A stretch of 23,619 nucleotides of DNA from contig JAQNCU010000008.1 of the NCBI GenBank assembly GCA_029077775.1, positions 1 through 23,619 on the forward strand. The letters run 5' to 3'. The notes beneath the pieces were generated by a model. It was given only the letters and a program-made list of their open reading frames with translations. It was not told the DNA's origin and did no database searches. Position numbers and translations under genes: made by a program. This document shows positions 22,407 through 23,619 of this stretch, piece by piece. Source of the stretch: Acidocella sp. GTDB lineage: Bacteria > Pseudomonadota > Alphaproteobacteria > Acetobacterales > Acetobacteraceae. Numbering within the stretch: the stretch's first letter is position 1; each line of letters starts with the position of its first letter.

Positions 22407-23619
22407 TCATCTTCTTTTCCAGGCCGCTTTTACACCCATAAATCGCACAAGTTTTCGCCGGACCTTGAAGCCTACACTAAGCACGCCCTCACGGCGAAAG
22501 GTCTCAATCGTGCGTCTTATCAGAAATATAAATGTCTCTATTCGAGGTTGCCAACGCACGCGCCACGCCATTGCACGCGGTGCCCCCCAGCGCAGCGAAT
22601 CACGTTTCGCGCGGGATTGAGTAATGATAATAAAGTTCGAAAGCTGGTCCCAAAAATTATAATAATTTGATAAATACCGATCCCGTGCCAAATGAACCGT
22701 CGCTTTTGCGCGCGCGATTTCTGCGGCATCAGTGCCCCAGGCAAACCCGTCCATGCCCATCTCCTTCATCGCGATCGCTTCGGTCAGCCATTGATTGGGC
22801 AAAAAAACGGTGGGACACAAACAAAGTGCCGCTTCCAATGCCAATGCCGTATTTTCATACGTATAAAAAAGCTCCGACGACCGGAATAATTCCGCGATTT
22901 CTTCCGGGGTTTGTGAGTTTTCCTGCTCGCGCGTAATCTCCACACTGCCATCCGTGACGGATAAGGTTTCGCCGCCATGTACCAGCCGGTATTTCATGGC
23001 CCAAAAACAAGTGCCTTGTCGCTCACGGGGGCTCTCCGCCTTGAATATCGACGTATCCGATGCCGGGATGAACAATATCTGTTCCGCTGCACCCGCAGCC
23101 TCGGCCAGTACAGTAGAGTACCCGAACACAATCTCATCTTTCTTATAGCTCAAATCACCCGCCAAATGACCGGGAAAATTCAGAACATAGCGCACAATGG
23201 TGCGCCCACGAATCGGGTTCCCCGAAATTGTCTCTGGGTATACCAAAATCGGCGAAAGACCGCGCCGCAAATGACCGGCATTGATGTCAGACGTGATCAC
23301 TGGCGTGAGCAAATCCGGGTTGGTGGCGCCATCTCGCGACCATCTCGGATATATCAGAACATAAGCCTCCTGCCCGACACGATTAAGGCAGTGACAGAGC
23401 AGATGCAAAGCCCTAATCCCGGCAGATGTCCGAATATACCGAGGTGTGACGATATAATACGGGTTTTCGCCCGCCTTAAACCGTTCCGGATCGACCACCG
23501 CGCCCACATCATCGAGCCGCAACGGATCGAAACCATCGTTATTTGTCATGATGACATTTGTAGGTATCTGGCCGTGTCGCATATCTGCGTGTCCAACCCC
23601 CGCAATGGCAAACCAAGCT
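22407..23619 (-). CDS. GT-B-like glycosyltransferase, probably 5' truncated by the window edge
   Basis: The frame is open to the right edge: before the first ATG (23582) it reads AWFAIAGVGHAD with no stop, so the true start may lie outside. In-frame ATGs at 23582 (391 residues) and 23549 are alternatives, neither with a strong ribosome site. YYIVTPRYIRTSAGIRALH near the N terminus resembles the first nucleotide-fold loop of GT-B enzymes. LFIPASDTSIF and LFYTYENTALALEAALCLCPTVFLP match the C-terminal donor-binding region (E-x-T-A ... E-A-x-L-C-x-x-P). The C-terminal 90 residues are very basic, suiting membrane association. It precedes the family 2 glycosyltransferase in the same direction, consistent with a polysaccharide or surface-glycan locus. 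Specificity cannot be read. Confidence 0.7.
   Translation of the reverse strand, partial: AWFAIAGVGHADMRHGQIPTNVIMTNNDGFDPLRLDDVGAVVDPERFKAGENPYYIVTPRYIRTSAGIRALHLLCHCLNRVGQEAYVLIYPRWSRDGATNPDLLTPVITSDINAGHLRRGLSPILVYPETISGNPIRGRTIVRYVLNFPGHLAGDLSYKKDEIVFGYSTVLAEAAGAAEQILFIPASDTSIFKAESPRERQGTCFWAMKYRLVHGGETLSVTDGSVEITREQENSQTPEEIAELFRSSELFYTYENTALALEAALCLCPTVFLPNQWLTEAIAMKEMGMDGFAWGTDAAEIARAKATVHLARDRYLSNYYNFWDQLSNFIIITQSRAKRDSLRWGAPRAMAWRVRWQPRIETFIFLIRRTIETFRREGVLSVGFKVRRKLVRFMGVKAAWKRR

Noticed and set aside
1..23619. CRISPR arrays, tRNA/rRNA genes, insertion sequences or integrase-flanked mobile element
   Set aside because: No regularly spaced repeats, tRNA-like cloverleaf, terminal inverted repeats or transposase/integrase motifs were found by reading both strands.

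Overview
The window is bacterial, moderately GC-rich (about 60% by eye over most of its length) and densely coded. A Tat-exported DyP peroxidase, an OprB-type porin, a CoxG-fused xanthine-dehydrogenase family and Gram-negative glycosyltransferases point to a Gram-negative alphaproteobacterium. An Acetobacteraceae-like host is my best guess, but this is an inference without any database search. No rRNA, tRNA, CRISPR array, insertion sequence or phage gene was seen.

Left flank (1-4499): the end of a beta-propeller protein is translationally coupled to a Tat-secreted DyP-type heme peroxidase. An OprB-like porin follows. Two minus-strand genes then encode an OafA/NodX-type acyltransferase and an unassigned TIM-barrel protein.

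Core (4682-20467): a compact accessory catabolic island built from several operons. They are an M20 (ArgE-like) amidohydrolase (+); a LysR regulator (-) divergent from a DUF1028 protein (+); a minus-strand operon of cyclic-amide amidohydrolase, alpha/beta hydrolase (HGGYW type), HpaB-family flavin monooxygenase and RidA-like protein; a divergent plus-strand operon of three xanthine-dehydrogenase family subunits with a CoxG domain fused to the 2Fe-2S subunit; a minus-strand operon of gluconate-dehydrogenase subunit-3-like protein, GMC oxidoreductase and acetamidase/formamidase; and an NCS1 permease. Five gene junctions are 4-bp ATGA overlaps (four of them in the core), several convergent pairs are separated by only 2-17 bp, and the divergent promoter region at 11.6 kb carries a 23-bp near-palindrome.

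Reading these together (inference): the NCS1 permease imports a nitrogen heterocycle or hydantoin-like compound. The molybdenum hydroxylase and the HpaB-type monooxygenase oxidise it. The amidohydrolase, M20 enzyme, alpha/beta hydrolase and formamidase break C-N bonds and release small amides or formate, while the RidA-like and DUF1028 proteins act on or remove intermediates. The logic resembles uracil (Rut) catabolism but uses different enzyme families. The substrate cannot be read from sequence.

Right flank (20784-end): two minus-strand glycosyltransferase genes, the upstream one probably running off the window, in visibly more AT-rich DNA. The base-composition shift begins around the NCS1 permease.
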